The notes beneath the pieces were generated by a model, which was not told the DNA's origin, searched no databases, and saw only the letters and a program-made list of their open reading frames with translations. From Oscillospiraceae bacterium (GTDB lineage Bacteria; Bacillota; Clostridia; Oscillospirales; Ruminococcaceae), in NCBI GenBank assembly GCA_028689635.1, contig JAQVCU010000002.1, positions 20,570-84,569 on the forward strand: a stretch of 64,000 nt of DNA. The letters run 5' to 3'. Shown here piece by piece: positions 9,015 through 17,004 of this stretch. The translations under genes and the position numbers were made by a program. Each line of letters opens with the position of its first letter. Position 1 is the first letter of the stretch.

Positions 9015-10517
9015 CTATAGAAGGGAAAGCCCGCTTTCGATGACGCGGATCACCGGGGCAAAGCCGACGCCCAGCGCGAAATTGGCGATGAGGAACAGCA
9101 CCACGGAGAACACAAAGGCAAGGCCCGGACGAACCTTCTGGACCGGCGCGTCCGCGCCCTTTTTCACAGGGGTCCAGATGGCGATGACCGCCGGGATGTA
9201 ATACAGGGCGTTGAGCACCGAGCTCGCGGCCAAAACAAGCAGCGTCCACCACATGCGCCCGGGCTCGTCCAGGCTGCCCATGGCGAAATAAAGCTTGGAG
9301 ACAAAGCCCGCCAGCAGCGGCATGCCGACCATGGAAAGCGCGCCGACGGTAAAGCCGACGCCGGCCAGCTTGTTGTCATAGGCGGAGCCTTTCAGGTCGT
9401 GAAATTCCTTTTTGTGGCCGCGGGTGGCGGAAAGGGCGCCCGCCGTGGCAAAGAGCATCGGTTTTGTGAAGGCGTGGGCCAGAATGTGGAAGCAGGCGGC
9501 CACCACGCCCAGGCCGGTGCCCATGCCAATGCCCATATAGATGTAGCCGATCTGGGCGACGGAGGAATAGGCCACCATGCGTTTGATGTGGGTCTCCTTC
9601 ATGGCGCGCAAAGATCCGGCGATCATGCCGGCCAGGCCGAAGAAAAACAGGATGTTGTTGACGTGCAGCTCCCGGATGACCTCGATGGTGAACACCCGGT
9701 AAAACAGTTTGATGAGCAGGATGATATAACCTTTGAGCACCAGTCCGGAAAGGATGGAGCTGGAGGCGGTGGTGGCGGAGCCGTGGGCGCCGGGCAGCCA
9801 GCTGTGGAAGGGGAACAGGGCGCTTTTGATGGAAAGTCCCAGGGCGATAAGCCCCACCACGACGGTGAGGGGCATCGCGTAACGCCCGGTACTGGCCAGC
9901 TGCACCACCTGGTTTTGGATATCGCTCATCAGCAGGTGGCCAGTGATGCCGTAAAGCAGGATGATGCCGATGAGGAACAGGCCGGAGCCCAGCAGACTCA
10001 TGATGAGATACCGCAGGGTGGCCACAATGGTCTCGCCGGAATCCTTCGCCATGACGATGGCGCAGGCGGCGATGGTGTTGATCTCGATGAACACGTAGGC
10101 GGTGAACACGTCGTTGGTGTAGACCAAGGCCAGCAGGGAGCTGAAGAGCAGATTGATCATGATGAAGTAGAACTTCTGCTTTTCGGGCAGGATATCCTCA
10201 AAAATATCTTTCAGGCCGCCGCACAGGCAGAGCAGCATGACCAGAGAAAAGGCCAGCGCCATCAGCGCCTCCAGAGGGCCCGCCCGCAGCTCGTTGCCCC
10301 AGGGGGCGGGGAAATGGCCCATCATATAGGTGTAGCTGGCGCCGCCGTCCTGCATCAGGGAAAAAAGCAGGATGCCGGACATGGCCCCCACCAGGGCGAT
10401 CATGACAAAGCTGACCCGCTGCGCCATTTTTCCGTTTTTGAGGAAGGGTGTGATGATGCCGGCGAGCATGGCCAGGAAAATGGAGAAGAAGGGAAAGTTA
10501 TAGACAAAAGGCATCAA
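9015..10517 (-). CDS. Antiporter subunit D (MrpD/MnhD/MbhH-like), first paralogue
   Basis: This 500-residue membrane protein follows the MrpC-type gene with an ATGA overlap, the position of mrpD in canonical operons. Glu145 (VFIEINTIA) and Lys230 (GLSIKSALFPFHSWLPGAH) are the conserved ion-path residues. It differs more from paralogues two and three than those do from each other, so it is the best candidate for the true MrpD/MbhH equivalent. It should sit in the membrane next to the C subunit and carry out cation/proton exchange driven by the complex. Confidence 0.92.
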   Translation of the reverse strand: MMPFVYNFPFFSIFLAMLAGIITPFLKNGKMAQRVSFVMIALVGAMSGILLFSLMQDGGASYTYMMGHFPAPWGNELRAGPLEALMALAFSLVMLLCLCGGLKDIFEDILPEKQKFYFIMINLLFSSLLALVYTNDVFTAYVFIEINTIAACAIVMAKDSGETIVATLRYLIMSLLGSGLFLIGIILLYGITGHLLMSDIQNQVVQLASTGRYAMPLTVVVGLIALGLSIKSALFPFHSWLPGAHGSATTASSSILSGLVLKGYIILLIKLFYRVFTIEVIRELHVNNILFFFGLAGMIAGSLRAMKETHIKRMVAYSSVAQIGYIYMGIGMGTGLGVVAACFHILAHAFTKPMLFATAGALSATRGHKKEFHDLKGSAYDNKLAGVGFTVGALSMVGMPLLAGFVSKLYFAMGSLDEPGRMWWTLLVLAASSVLNALYYIPAVIAIWTPVKKGADAPVQKVRPGLAFVFSVVLFLIANFALGVGFAPVIRVIESGLSLL

Positions 10518-10897
10518 TGGTTATCCGCTCCCTTCTCTTTTTTGGCCAGGATCATGATCTCGTCCAGATTGAGGGTGCGGTACTTGAGATAAAGGCGCTG
10601 CACCAGGGCGAGGGAAAAGGCGGTAACGCTGACGGAAACGACGATGCCGGTGAGGACCAGGCCGCTGGGAATGGGGTTGACGTAGTTCTCCACACCGGTG
10701 ACCCCCTCCACCAAAATGGGCGCCAGGCGGCCCTGGATATAGCCTTTGGCGGCGAGGAAAAGATAGATGGCCGTATCCATAATGTTAAGGCCGATGATTT
10801 TTTTGATGAGGTTTTTATGAAGCAGCAGGCCCATAAAGCCAATGCCAAAGAGGATCACAGCCACCGCTTCGTAGTGGTCGATCAGAAGGTTTCCCAA
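10514..10897 (-). CDS. Antiporter subunit C (MrpC/MnhC, NuoK-like)
   Basis: This 127-residue protein has three membrane helices in the NuoK/MrpC arrangement, including the GLNIMDTAIYLFL helix and the PSGLVLTGIVVSVSVTAFSLAL helix pair. The length is typical of MrpC. Its stop overlaps the start of the first D paralogue (ATGA), and it begins one base past the preceding gene. The C subunit is a small membrane component between the A/B part and the D part of the complex. Confidence 0.9.
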   Translation of the reverse strand: MGNLLIDHYEAVAVILFGIGFMGLLLHKNLIKKIIGLNIMDTAIYLFLAAKGYIQGRLAPILVEGVTGVENYVNPIPSGLVLTGIVVSVSVTAFSLALVQRLYLKYRTLNLDEIMILAKKEKGADNH

Positions 10898-10898
10898 C

Positions 10899-11804
10899 TC
10901 AGATCTCTCCTTTCGTGAACATGGCGTAAAAGCCGTACATGGTGCAGGTGACGATGAGGCCGACGCAGATATCCAGCGGAAGGATCAGGCCGGAGCTCAA
11001 AATGGCGCCGGGGGTGCCCAGGGGAATGCCGGTGGGCAGATGGTTGGCGCCGGTAAAGAAAGAGTAGCCCTTGGAGCAGGCGTACACCAGCAGGCAGGAG
11101 GTGGTGACGGCGGTAAAGGTCTTCTGGCTGAAAAAGCGGTGGAGCCGGATCATGCCGAAGGAGGAGGCGTAAAGGATCAGCCCCGCCCCGGCGATGGCGC
11201 CGCCGGAAAAGCCCCCGCCGGGGGAAAGGTGCCCGTTGAGGATGACATAAATGCCGTAAAGCAGGATACAGGGCACCAGGATCACGGCGATGCGCTGCAG
11301 GATCACGTCTTCGGATTTGTTTTCCACAATGAGCTCGCGGGCGGTGCGCAGATCCTCCTCGCGGTCGGTGTTGTTCTTATCGCGCAGCAGCAGGATCATG
11401 ACGCTGGTGACGGCCAAAAACAGTACGGAGGATTCGCCGAAGGTATCGAAGGCACGGTAATCGAGGATCATACCGGCCACGATATTGACGGCGCCGGTCT
11501 CCTCCAGGCCGCTTTCCACATAGCGCTGCACCACCTCGTTGGAGGCGGGGTTGTCCGCCCGGCCGAAGAGGGGCAGGGCGTTTACGGTGGCCATAAGCAC
11601 GCCGATGATGACGACGCAGAAAACGACGGCCATCACCCGGTAAAACGCGATAAAGCGGCGCATTTTTTTCACAGGGGGCTTTTTCTCCCGGGGGGCCGAA
11701 GGCGCCGGGGCCGCGGCTTTTTTCTCCCGGGGCAGGGGATCTCCCTCCACCCAGGCGGAAAGGCGGCCCCAGAGGGTGTGGGAGGCGGAATTTATCTTAT
11801 TCAT
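10899..11804 (-). CDS. Antiporter subunit B fused to an MrpA-C-terminal (MbhE-like) segment
   Basis: This 301-residue protein has two recognisable parts. A long basic and Pro-rich cytoplasmic N-terminus (residues 1-45) is followed by a helix and the segment GAVNIVAGMILDYRAFDTFGE, the signature of the MrpA C-terminus/MbhE. From about residue 170 comes an MnhB domain with NGHLSPGGGFSGGAI. In many Mrp systems these are separate proteins or part of MrpA, so this is a fusion. It overlaps the start of the preceding DUF4040 gene by 8 bases and is part of the ten-gene operon. Confidence 0.85.
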   Translation of the reverse strand: MNKINSASHTLWGRLSAWVEGDPLPREKKAAAPAPSAPREKKPPVKKMRRFIAFYRVMAVVFCVVIIGVLMATVNALPLFGRADNPASNEVVQRYVESGLEETGAVNIVAGMILDYRAFDTFGESSVLFLAVTSVMILLLRDKNNTDREEDLRTARELIVENKSEDVILQRIAVILVPCILLYGIYVILNGHLSPGGGFSGGAIAGAGLILYASSFGMIRLHRFFSQKTFTAVTTSCLLVYACSKGYSFFTGANHLPTGIPLGTPGAILSSGLILPLDICVGLIVTCTMYGFYAMFTKGEI

Positions 11805-12048
11805 CTCGGGTACCTCTCAGCTGATGGACTTTTTTAAGCGTCAAAAAGAACAGCACGCTGGTGACGCCGGCGCCCACGGCGGCCTCGGTAATGGCCAGAT
11901 CCGGGGATTGCAGCAGCATCCAGATGATGGACATGATAACGCTGTAGGACATATAGATCAAAACCGCGTTGAGCAGATTTTTGGAGAGGTTTGCCGCGAC
12001 GGCGCAGACAAGCAGGAACCCCAGCAGGATGTATTCCAAAATGGTCAT
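11797..12048 (-). CDS. Small antiporter subunit with DUF4040 domain (MbhD-like, MrpA C-terminal piece)
   Basis: This 83-residue protein has about three membrane helices and the motif SPDLAITEAAVGAGVTSVLF, which is typical of the domain that ends MrpA in Bacillus and stands alone as MbhD in membrane-bound hydrogenases. The free-standing form here makes the operon resemble the Mbh antiporter module rather than a Bacillus Mrp. It overlaps the genes on both sides by 4 to 8 bases. Confidence 0.85.
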   Translation of the reverse strand: MTILEYILLGFLLVCAVAANLSKNLLNAVLIYMSYSVIMSIIWMLLQSPDLAITEAAVGAGVTSVLFFLTLKKVHQLRGTRDE

Positions 12049-12359
12049 TTCTCGATCACCTCATATTCTTTGTCCAGATGGCGGCAGGTCATGGTCTCCG
12101 CCTTGGCGATGATGTGGCTTGCCACGGGGCTTGCCAGCCACAGGAAGATGATGATGAGCAGCATCTTGAGGGAATGGAAAGAGAAGCCGCACAAAACGAT
12201 GAGCCCCAGCAGGATGGAGAGGGCTCCCAGGGTGTCGCCCTGGGCCGCCACATGCATCCGGTTCAGGACATACTTAAAGCGGAAAATACCGATGGTGGAA
12301 ACGATGTAAACAAACAGGCCGACGGCGATGAGGGCCGCGGCGATCAGGATACGGATCAT
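12045..12359 (-). CDS. Antiporter subunit G (MrpG/MnhG)
   Basis: This 104-residue membrane protein has three helices and the MnhG pattern GIFRFKYVLNRMHVAAQGDTLG followed by two hydrophobic segments and an ASPVASHIIAKA stretch. Its ATG overlaps the stop of the F-type gene and its stop overlaps the next start, both as ATGA, so the subunits are made in step. MrpG is a small subunit of the antiporter, required for assembly in characterised systems. Confidence 0.9.
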   Translation of the reverse strand: MIRILIAAALIAVGLFVYIVSTIGIFRFKYVLNRMHVAAQGDTLGALSILLGLIVLCGFSFHSLKMLLIIIFLWLASPVASHIIAKAETMTCRHLDKEYEVIEK

Positions 12360-12688
12360 TGTTGTTCCTCCTCCTTCTGTCGGCGGGCCTTTTCCTCCAT
12401 TTCATGTACCCGGCGGCGGGTCATGACCAGGCGGCAGAGCACCACCACGGCGATAAAGCTGAGCATGGCGTAGATGATGGCGATGTCCACCAGGAAGCTC
12501 TCGTCAAAGTAGACGGAGAGCAGGCACACCACCATGATGGTCATGGTGCCGATCATATTGGTGGCTACGATGCGGTCGGTAAAGCGAGGGCCGCGGATGA
12601 CGCGGATCAGGCAGCAGACGATGGTGACCGCAAGGACCAGGATGGCCGCCAAAAACATGATATCGGTAAATTGATTGGGCTCAAACAT
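12356..12688 (-). CDS. Antiporter subunit F (MrpF/MnhF)
   Basis: This 110-residue protein has three membrane helices and the family motif RVIRGPRFTDRIVATNMIGT, then DIAIIYAMLSFIAVV. A charged C-terminal tail rich in Glu, Lys and Gln lies in the cytoplasm. It overlaps the E-type gene by 8 bases and the G-type gene by 4. In other organisms MrpF takes part in ion and bile-salt resistance as part of the complex; here its role is inferred from the operon. Confidence 0.9.
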   Translation of the reverse strand: MFEPNQFTDIMFLAAILVLAVTIVCCLIRVIRGPRFTDRIVATNMIGTMTIMVVCLLSVYFDESFLVDIAIIYAMLSFIAVVVLCRLVMTRRRVHEMEEKARRQKEEEQQ

Positions 12689-13151
12689 GCAGCGACTCCT
12701 CCATTTCCTTGAGCTGTTTTTGAAAAACCAGGTCTTCTATGCCCTGGGCAAAGGAGCTGTCCAGCGCGTGGACGGTGAACTCGTCATCCTCCAAAGAGAC
12801 GGTGATGGTACCGGGAGTGATGGTGATGGCGTTGGCCAGGGCTACCCGGGCCATCTCGGTCTTGAGAGGGGACCGGAAACGCACCAGCTTTGGCTCCACA
12901 ATGGGTTTGGGAGAGAGGACGATCTTCATCACCTGGGCATTTGCCTTTAAGATCTCCCAAAGCAGGGTAAAGCCGTAACGGATCAGCCGCAGGATCAGGC
13001 GGGCGGCGTTGAGGTCATACCGCGGGCTGTAGCCCATCACCTTGCAGGTAAACCAGTACAGCGCGGCGGAGATCACCAGCCCGAAAATGCAGATCTCTAC
13101 CGTGACCTTTCCGTTGAAGATGATCCAAAGAACGAAGAATAAAATAAACAT
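12681..13151 (-). CDS. Antiporter subunit E (MrpE/MnhE); first gene of the operon
   Basis: This 156-residue protein begins with two membrane helices and has the MnhE C-terminal domain with ALANAITITPGTITVSLEDD, close to the family hallmark. An AGAGGTGAGGAT ribosome binding site precedes the ATG. It is the first of ten genes running E-F-G-DUF4040-B-C-D-D-D-D without a break on the minus strand. The order E-F-G-D-E/F-G-H matches the antiporter half of archaeal Mbh hydrogenases (mbhA to mbhH). Confidence 0.9.
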   Translation of the reverse strand: MFILFFVLWIIFNGKVTVEICIFGLVISAALYWFTCKVMGYSPRYDLNAARLILRLIRYGFTLLWEILKANAQVMKIVLSPKPIVEPKLVRFRSPLKTEMARVALANAITITPGTITVSLEDDEFTVHALDSSFAQGIEDLVFQKQLKEMEESLHV

Positions 13152-13466
13152 ATCCTCACCTCTGACAATTGTTGTTTTCTGCCCGGCAAAAAAGGGCCAA
13201 AAGCCGGCGCATAAAATTAGCCCCGGCCCGGCTTTTTGAAAACCCGGAGCAGAGCTGGAGCCGCGGAACCTCCACGGGAAAAAGCGGAAAAGAGATTTCC
13301 ATTCTATACATATTTATATAGGGGGTCATCTCGTTTTTGCCACAACTGATTATGGAGGAAGAAAGACGAAAAGTCAAGGGCCGGAGTTGACTTTTCTGTT
13401 TTTTTGACGGATTCGGCGGATTTGTGCAATCTAACTGACGGCAGGACGTCCCTTTTGTCACTCCTG
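13152..13466. other. Intergenic region upstream of the antiporter operon
   Basis: No credible gene. It holds the leader of the antiporter operon, a GC-rich hairpin (13199-13233), and an AT-rich stretch (13295-13325) that includes TATATAAAT and TAGAAT on the minus strand as -10 candidates. No convincing -35 was found. A 104-codon minus-strand frame here has no recognisable features and is not called. Confidence 0.5.
13192..13234 (-). terminator. Possible terminator or attenuator before the antiporter operon
   Basis: On the minus strand AAAAGCCGG pairs with CCGGCTTTT around an internal GC-rich loop, followed at short distance by CCCTTTTTT. It could end the HD-domain gene transcript or act in the antiporter leader. 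Confidence 0.4.
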
Positions 13467-13988
13467 TCAATCAAAAGCGCCCTCCAAAGTGGGCTGCGGC
13501 ACGCTTAAAGAGGAAAGCCATCGCCAGGCCCCAAAGGCACGGTAGAGATGCAGCATCTCGATGGAAGCGCACAAGGTATCCACCAGATTTACCACAAAGG
13601 ATTCCCGATGGCGGGGGACGCGGCGCAGGGTGAGAGGCCACATGTGCTTGAGGATAATATCCCGCTCCAGGTCGGAAAGGCCGTGGGCCTCCGCGTTTTC
13701 CAGCGCCATCTGCGGATGGATGAGCAGCCGCCGCCAGCGCCCTACGGAGAGGGAGTTCCAATCGCAGAGGTAAAGGTCGTGAAGCAGGCCCGCCCGGGCC
13801 GCCGCCACAGAGTTGAGCCGAAGCCTGCGGCAGATGGAAAAGCTGAGATAAGAGACAAAAATGCAGTGATCCAGACAGCTGATCTTCCCGCTGTGCTGGC
13901 GGATCCGCTCCATCGAGCGCACATCCGGCTCAAGAAGCAGGTCCTTGACGCAGCTCTGGAATTCCTCCAGAGTTTTATGGTTCCACAT
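13467..13988 (-). CDS. HD-domain metal-dependent phosphohydrolase-like protein
   Basis: This 173-residue cytoplasmic protein contains the HD signature: an early His (CLDHCIFVSYLSF), the His-Asp pair in AGLLHDLYLCDW, then conserved His residues in LLIHPQMALENAEAHG and ILKHMWPL, and an Asp in NLVDTLCA. That pattern of metal ligands predicts a phosphohydrolase. It is short for the superfamily and carries no second domain. It lies alone between the antiporter operon and divergent surface-protein genes. The substrate is unknown. Confidence 0.8.
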   Translation of the reverse strand: MWNHKTLEEFQSCVKDLLLEPDVRSMERIRQHSGKISCLDHCIFVSYLSFSICRRLRLNSVAAARAGLLHDLYLCDWNSLSVGRWRRLLIHPQMALENAEAHGLSDLERDIILKHMWPLTLRRVPRHRESFVVNLVDTLCASIEMLHLYRAFGAWRWLSSLSVPQPTLEGAFD

Positions 13989-14514
13989 GGACGGTGGTCA
14001 CTCCCCTGTTTTGATAGACGGCGAATTTTCTTTCTCTCGGCGCAAAACAGCGCCTGATGAAGAAAGTATACGCGCTCCCGCAGGCGGTTGCAACAGAAAA
14101 ACTGTAAATTTTTTGCGCGGGCCGGTTATTCTAAAACGCGGCGGGACGGCGCGCCGCCCCGCCGCGTTCCATGAGCCTCCCCCCAAAAAGACGGAGGCCG
14201 CCGCCCCGGCAAAAAACAAGAGGATATCAAAACAAAAAATACAAATTATGAAATATTTTTACAAAACTTGTAACAGATGGAAGGGGTAAGTAGTTATATA
14301 GGGTGAAAACAGCAAAAAGCGTTTTCGGGTTCCCCGCACAGGCGATTTCATCCGTGGGGAACAGCGTATCAGCATGCTCTGGCGGCCGCCGCGCCGCCGC
14401 GCAAAAAAGCTTTATCCCCCGCGTTTACGGGTGGCATAAGGACAAAGAGGGAGGGAGAGCCCCTCTTTGGCATAGAGAGAAAAATCTCGAAAACTTAAAG
14501 GAGGAAACAGACTT
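13989..14514. other. Divergent intergenic region with structured leader of the first NPxTG protein
   Basis: No credible gene. At 14132-14166 there is a perfect 11-bp stem (AACGCGGCGGG with CCCGCCGCGTT). From about 14300 to 14514 a structured leader runs into the secreted-protein gene: GTTCCCC...GGGGAAC (14330-14363), CTTTAT...ATAAGG (14411-14442), and CAAAGAGG...CCTCTTTG (14443-14470). None matches a riboswitch consensus that I know. Confidence 0.5.
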
Positions 14515-15519
14515 ATGAAAAAACTTTTGGCTTTGATCCTGGCTTTGGCGATGTGCGCCGGCATGGGCGTTATGGCCTTCGCCGCCGTCGAGGACATCGA
14601 GTTGGACGGGGAAACCGATTCTTATGAGATCGAGTTCCCGCTCGGCGATTACAAATTTGGCGATCTGAAAGTCACCGCCAAATGGGATGACGGCAAAAAA
14701 TATGTGGACAGCGTCGAGCTGAAAAAAGACGGCAACACCTATCTGGCCGTCGTCAACCTGGCCGACTACTACGGCACCGACGATCAGGATATCTCCGGTA
14801 CCCTCACCATCAAAAAGGGCTCCAGCAAAGCGAAGAACATCAATAGCGACGGCTGGGCCGAAGGCGAGTATGATGTGGACCTGAACATTGCCTGGAAATC
14901 TCAGGAAGGCCCGGACGACGAGGACTTTGAGGCGGATATCGACAAAGCCAGCGGCTATGTTATCGCCCCCGACAACGCCAACAAAAACGGCGTGTTCACC
15001 TTCACCGAGAACGATGCGCAGTATGAGGTCAAGCTGGCCAAGCAGGACGACCTGAACCTGTACTACACCAGCAAGCCCACTTCCGACATCAAAAAGCTGA
15101 TCGTGAAGAACAGCTCTGCCAGCATCGAAGTATTTTCTTTCCCTGGCAAACCCTCTTTCGATTTCTCCGGCACCCTGACCTATTATGTCAGCGACGGCGA
15201 TGAGAAATGGTATATGTACGAGTACGACGACGGCAACCTGAAGGAAGTTGGCAAGTACGACAAGGACGACGAGTGCTTCACCCTGAAGACCCGCACCCTG
15301 GGTACCTACCTCATTTCCGACAAGAAGCTGAAAGAGACCGCTTCCAGCGACGCTTCCAGCAGCGAGGACGCTTCCTCTTCTGGAAATTCCGGCACCGGTA
15401 GCGGCAGCGGTACCACCGGGAACCCCAGCACCGGCTCCAGCGATTTTGTCGGCGTGGCTGTGGCTCTGGGCGCCGTTTCTCTGGTAGCTGCAGGCGCAGT
15501 TGCCCTGAAAAGAAAATAA
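14515..15519 (+). CDS. Secreted cell-surface protein with NPxTG sorting signal, paralogue 1
   Basis: This 334-residue protein has a signal peptide (cleavage likely after AFA near residue 24), an acidic extracellular part, a Ser/Gly-rich linker (about 275-302), and a cell-wall sorting signal: NPSTG at about 303, a hydrophobic helix, and a KRK tail. NPSTG departs from LPxTG, so a class B-like or otherwise divergent sortase would be expected; none is in the window. The middle of the protein carries a block shared with the next two genes: FEVKL..QDD, then P.FDFSGTLTYY, then LGTYLISDKKLK. An AAAGGAGGAAA ribosome binding site precedes the ATG. The biochemical role is unknown. Confidence 0.8.
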   Translation: MKKLLALILALAMCAGMGVMAFAAVEDIELDGETDSYEIEFPLGDYKFGDLKVTAKWDDGKKYVDSVELKKDGNTYLAVVNLADYYGTDDQDISGTLTIKKGSSKAKNINSDGWAEGEYDVDLNIAWKSQEGPDDEDFEADIDKASGYVIAPDNANKNGVFTFTENDAQYEVKLAKQDDLNLYYTSKPTSDIKKLIVKNSSASIEVFSFPGKPSFDFSGTLTYYVSDGDEKWYMYEYDDGNLKEVGKYDKDDECFTLKTRTLGTYLISDKKLKETASSDASSSEDASSSGNSGTGSGSGTTGNPSTGSSDFVGVAVALGAVSLVAAGAVALKRK

Positions 15520-15560
15520 TTTCCCCGCTGACCTTGGATAAAGGATAATAGCAGCACCCC

Positions 15561-15597
15561 AGCCCCGGCCACTCTCCAGGCCGGGGCTCTTTTTTTG
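15561..15597 (+). terminator. Intrinsic terminator after NPxTG paralogue 1
   Basis: AGCCCCGGCC pairs with GGCCGGGGCT around an ACTCTCCA loop and is followed by TCTTTTTTT. Confidence 0.92.
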
Positions 15598-15702
15598 CTT
15601 TTTTGCGCCGCCGGGGTCTGGAAAGATGAGGGGACGCCGGGAGAAAACGGAAAAAACCGGCGCAAAGTGGAAAAAACCTCCTGAAAAGGGAAAAAGCTTG
15701 CA

Positions 15703-15731
15703 TTGAGGGCGGCCCTCCGGCCCCGTATAAT
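15703..15731 (+). promoter_or_regulatory. Probable promoter of NPxTG paralogue 2
   Basis: TTGAGG and TATAAT are separated by 17 bases. The start of the following gene is about 70 bases downstream. Confidence 0.7.
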
Positions 15732-15799
15732 GCATTTACCGGCGGAAGAACGGAGAGCTTCCGCGGAAAACAACATACCCGATACAGGAGGAAAACACA

Positions 15800-16768
15800 T
15801 TGAAAAAGACAATGTCTGTTCTTTTGGCCGCAGCCTTTGCCGCCACCAGCGGCCTGACTGCCTTTGCGCAGGGGGAAGAAGCGTATACCGTAAAACAGAA
15901 CCCCTGCGCTACCGTAGAGATCCCGCTGGGGCTGGAAGAGAGCGTGGATCTTGACGATCTGCGGGTTTACAACAAGCTCACCTCCGGCAAATCCGCCGTG
16001 GAATCCATCGAGCTGGACCGCGGGGAAAACGGCGAGGATTCCCTGATCCTCACCCTGAAATCCACCTATGGGGTGGAGACCGAGGAGATCGAGGGCGAGC
16101 TTCAGGTGAAGAAAAAGACTTCCGGCACCCTGGTCAAAACCTTTGCGGTGGATTTTGACGTCAACTGGGACAAAGCCGAGCTGAGCCAGGACGCCGAGCT
16201 TGCAGAGACGGTGGACAATGAGGCCCCGGTATACGAGTTCCATTCTTCCAACAAAAACGTGACCTTCTCCTTCGACGGCGTGGACGCCAGCTTTGAGGTT
16301 CGCCTGGAGGATCAGGACGCAGTAAACATGCATTATTCCACCAAGGCGGATAAGGCCATCACCCAGGCCAACGAGGACGCGGATCTCGCGTTCCTGAGCT
16401 TTGACGGCGCGCCCACGTTCGATTTCCGCGGCACCCTGACCTATTATGTGGAGGATACCGATAAGGACTGGTACCTCTATGAGATCGGCAGCAAAGGGGC
16501 CCTGAAAGAGAGCGGCGCGAAATACGACGAGGAAGAGGGCGCTTTCCTGCTGAAGACCAGCACACTGGGCAGCTATGTCCTCTCCGACACCAAGCTGAAA
16601 GCTTCCAGCGCCGCCGCCGGTGAAAATACCGATCAGGATGACGGCGAGGATAAGACCGAGAACAACCCCAACACCGGCTCGCGGGATTTTGTCGGGACCG
16701 CCGTGGCCCTGGGCGTGATCTCCCTTGTGGCCGCCGAAGCCCTTGCCGTAAAGAAAAACAGCAAATAA
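15800..16768 (+). CDS. Secreted cell-surface protein with NPxTG sorting signal, paralogue 2
   Basis: This 322-residue protein starts at TTG; an AGGAGGAAAA ribosome binding site fixes this start. A signal peptide ends near TAFA (residue 23). The ectodomain is acidic and includes the same blocks as its neighbours: DNEAPVYEF, FEVRLEDQDAVNMHYST, FDGAPTFDFRGTLTYY, and LGSYVLSDTKLK. The sorting signal NPNTG lies near residue 289, followed by a hydrophobic helix and a basic tail. It has its own promoter and terminator. It appears to be a duplicated copy of the preceding gene, well diverged. Function unknown; surface anchoring is inferred from the C-terminus. Confidence 0.8.
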   Translation: MKKTMSVLLAAAFAATSGLTAFAQGEEAYTVKQNPCATVEIPLGLEESVDLDDLRVYNKLTSGKSAVESIELDRGENGEDSLILTLKSTYGVETEEIEGELQVKKKTSGTLVKTFAVDFDVNWDKAELSQDAELAETVDNEAPVYEFHSSNKNVTFSFDGVDASFEVRLEDQDAVNMHYSTKADKAITQANEDADLAFLSFDGAPTFDFRGTLTYYVEDTDKDWYLYEIGSKGALKESGAKYDEEEGAFLLKTSTLGSYVLSDTKLKASSAAAGENTDQDDGEDKTENNPNTGSRDFVGTAVALGVISLVAAEALAVKKNSK

Positions 16769-16795
16769 GCCTTTTGGCGCGATCCCCAAAAAGAA

Positions 16796-16829
16796 CCGTT
16801 CGGCCCCTCTCCAGGCCGGACGGCTTTTT
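16796..16829 (+). terminator. Intrinsic terminator after NPxTG paralogue 2
   Basis: CCGTTCGGCC pairs with GGCCGGACGG (one G-U) around a CCTCTCCA loop, followed by CTTTTT. The loop is almost the same as in the terminator after paralogue 1. Confidence 0.9.
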
Positions 16830-16874
16830 GCGCGTTTTCAGCTGTTCTTTTTGCGGGGAAGGAGCAATTATCCA

Positions 16875-16902
16875 TTGAATTTTATGGAATATCAGGTATA
16901 AT
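16875..16902 (+). promoter_or_regulatory. Probable promoter of NPxTG paralogue 3
   Basis: TTGAAT and TATAAT are separated by 16 bases, about 100 bases before the gene. Confidence 0.75.
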
Positions 16903-17004
16903 GATATTAACAGCCCGCCGGGAAAATCGTTCTCAGGCGGCGCGTCGAGCAAGGACGCCGCGGCAAAATTTTTGCCGCCGGCCTGCGAAGGAGAGGTATG
17001 ACAG

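Noticed and set aside
13259-13285. T-box-like GTGG...CCGCGG sequence
   Set aside because: The conserved core GGTGGNACCGCGG is not contiguous, no specifier loop is seen, and the downstream genes are not related to amino acids.
13156-13470. Minus-strand frame of 104 codons in the antiporter leader region
   Set aside because: No domain, helix or family pattern; its composition fits non-coding DNA, and it contains the leader hairpin and the operon's promoter region.
14300-14514. Known riboswitch (cyclic di-GMP, cobalamin or cyclic di-AMP)
   Set aside because: None of the core motifs that I know is present. The stems are reported without a class.
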